The notes below the pieces were generated by a model that worked only from the letters and a program-made list of their open reading frames with translations, was not told the DNA's origin and did no database searches. From the NCBI GenBank assembly GCA_030600525.1, contig JAUVLX010000209.1, positions 1-6,351 of the forward strand: a stretch of 6,351 nt of DNA, given 5' to 3'. This stretch comes from Desulfobulbus sp. Its GTDB lineage: Bacteria; Desulfobacterota; Desulfobulbia; Desulfobulbales; Desulfobulbaceae. The position numbers and the translations under genes are program-made. Positions 6,351 to 6,351 of the stretch are shown here, in pieces; position 1 is the first letter of the stretch, and every line of letters begins with the position of its first letter.

Positions 6351-6351
6351 T

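Noticed and set aside
1..6351. Mobile element, prophage, CRISPR or defence island
   Set aside because: There are no transposase or integrase genes, terminal repeats or spaced repeats. The genes are mostly housekeeping and evenly packed.

Overview
The window is ordinary-looking chromosomal DNA from a Gram-negative bacterium. The base composition looks moderate (mid-40s % GC by eye, not counted). An LPS-export permease (LptF) implies an outer membrane. The combination of an RNase G-type protein, a membrane-anchored M23 peptidase, LptF, a GT2 glycosyltransferase and a spore-photoproduct-lyase-like radical SAM protein suggests a deltaproteobacterium, perhaps the Desulfobulbales. That placement is an inference from family content and protein flavour, not a database match.

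The layout is two divergent gene groups. The left half reads leftward (minus strand): rng (RNase E/G family, about 3737-2217), then a membrane-anchored M23 metallopeptidase with Ig-like domains (2117-726), then lptF (672 to beyond base 1, C-terminal part missing). The right half reads rightward (plus strand): a GT2 glycosyltransferase (3866-4711), an SPL-family radical SAM protein starting two bases later (4714-5841), and ssb (5912-6334), which seems to have its own promoter. Base 6351 falls just after a probable ribosome binding site for a following gene.

The divergent intergenic region (3738-3865) holds a good sigma70-type promoter for rng: TTGGCA, 18 bp, TATACT on the minus strand. Its -10 lies in the palindrome AGTATACT, so the same site could be read in both directions. 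A second promoter (TTGTAA, 17 bp, TATAAG) sits before ssb.

Functionally, the left operon joins RNA processing to envelope biogenesis (peptidoglycan hydrolysis and LPS transport). The right group pairs a sugar transferase with an SPL-like radical SAM enzyme of unknown reaction. That enzyme lacks the catalytic cysteine of true spore photoproduct lyase, and it is followed by the single-stranded DNA-binding protein. I see no mobile element, CRISPR array, tRNA or rRNA. The most interesting items are the SPL-like enzyme without the hydrogen-donor cysteine, the forced TTG start of lptF, and the divergent promoter palindrome. I did not find a clearly new multi-gene system.
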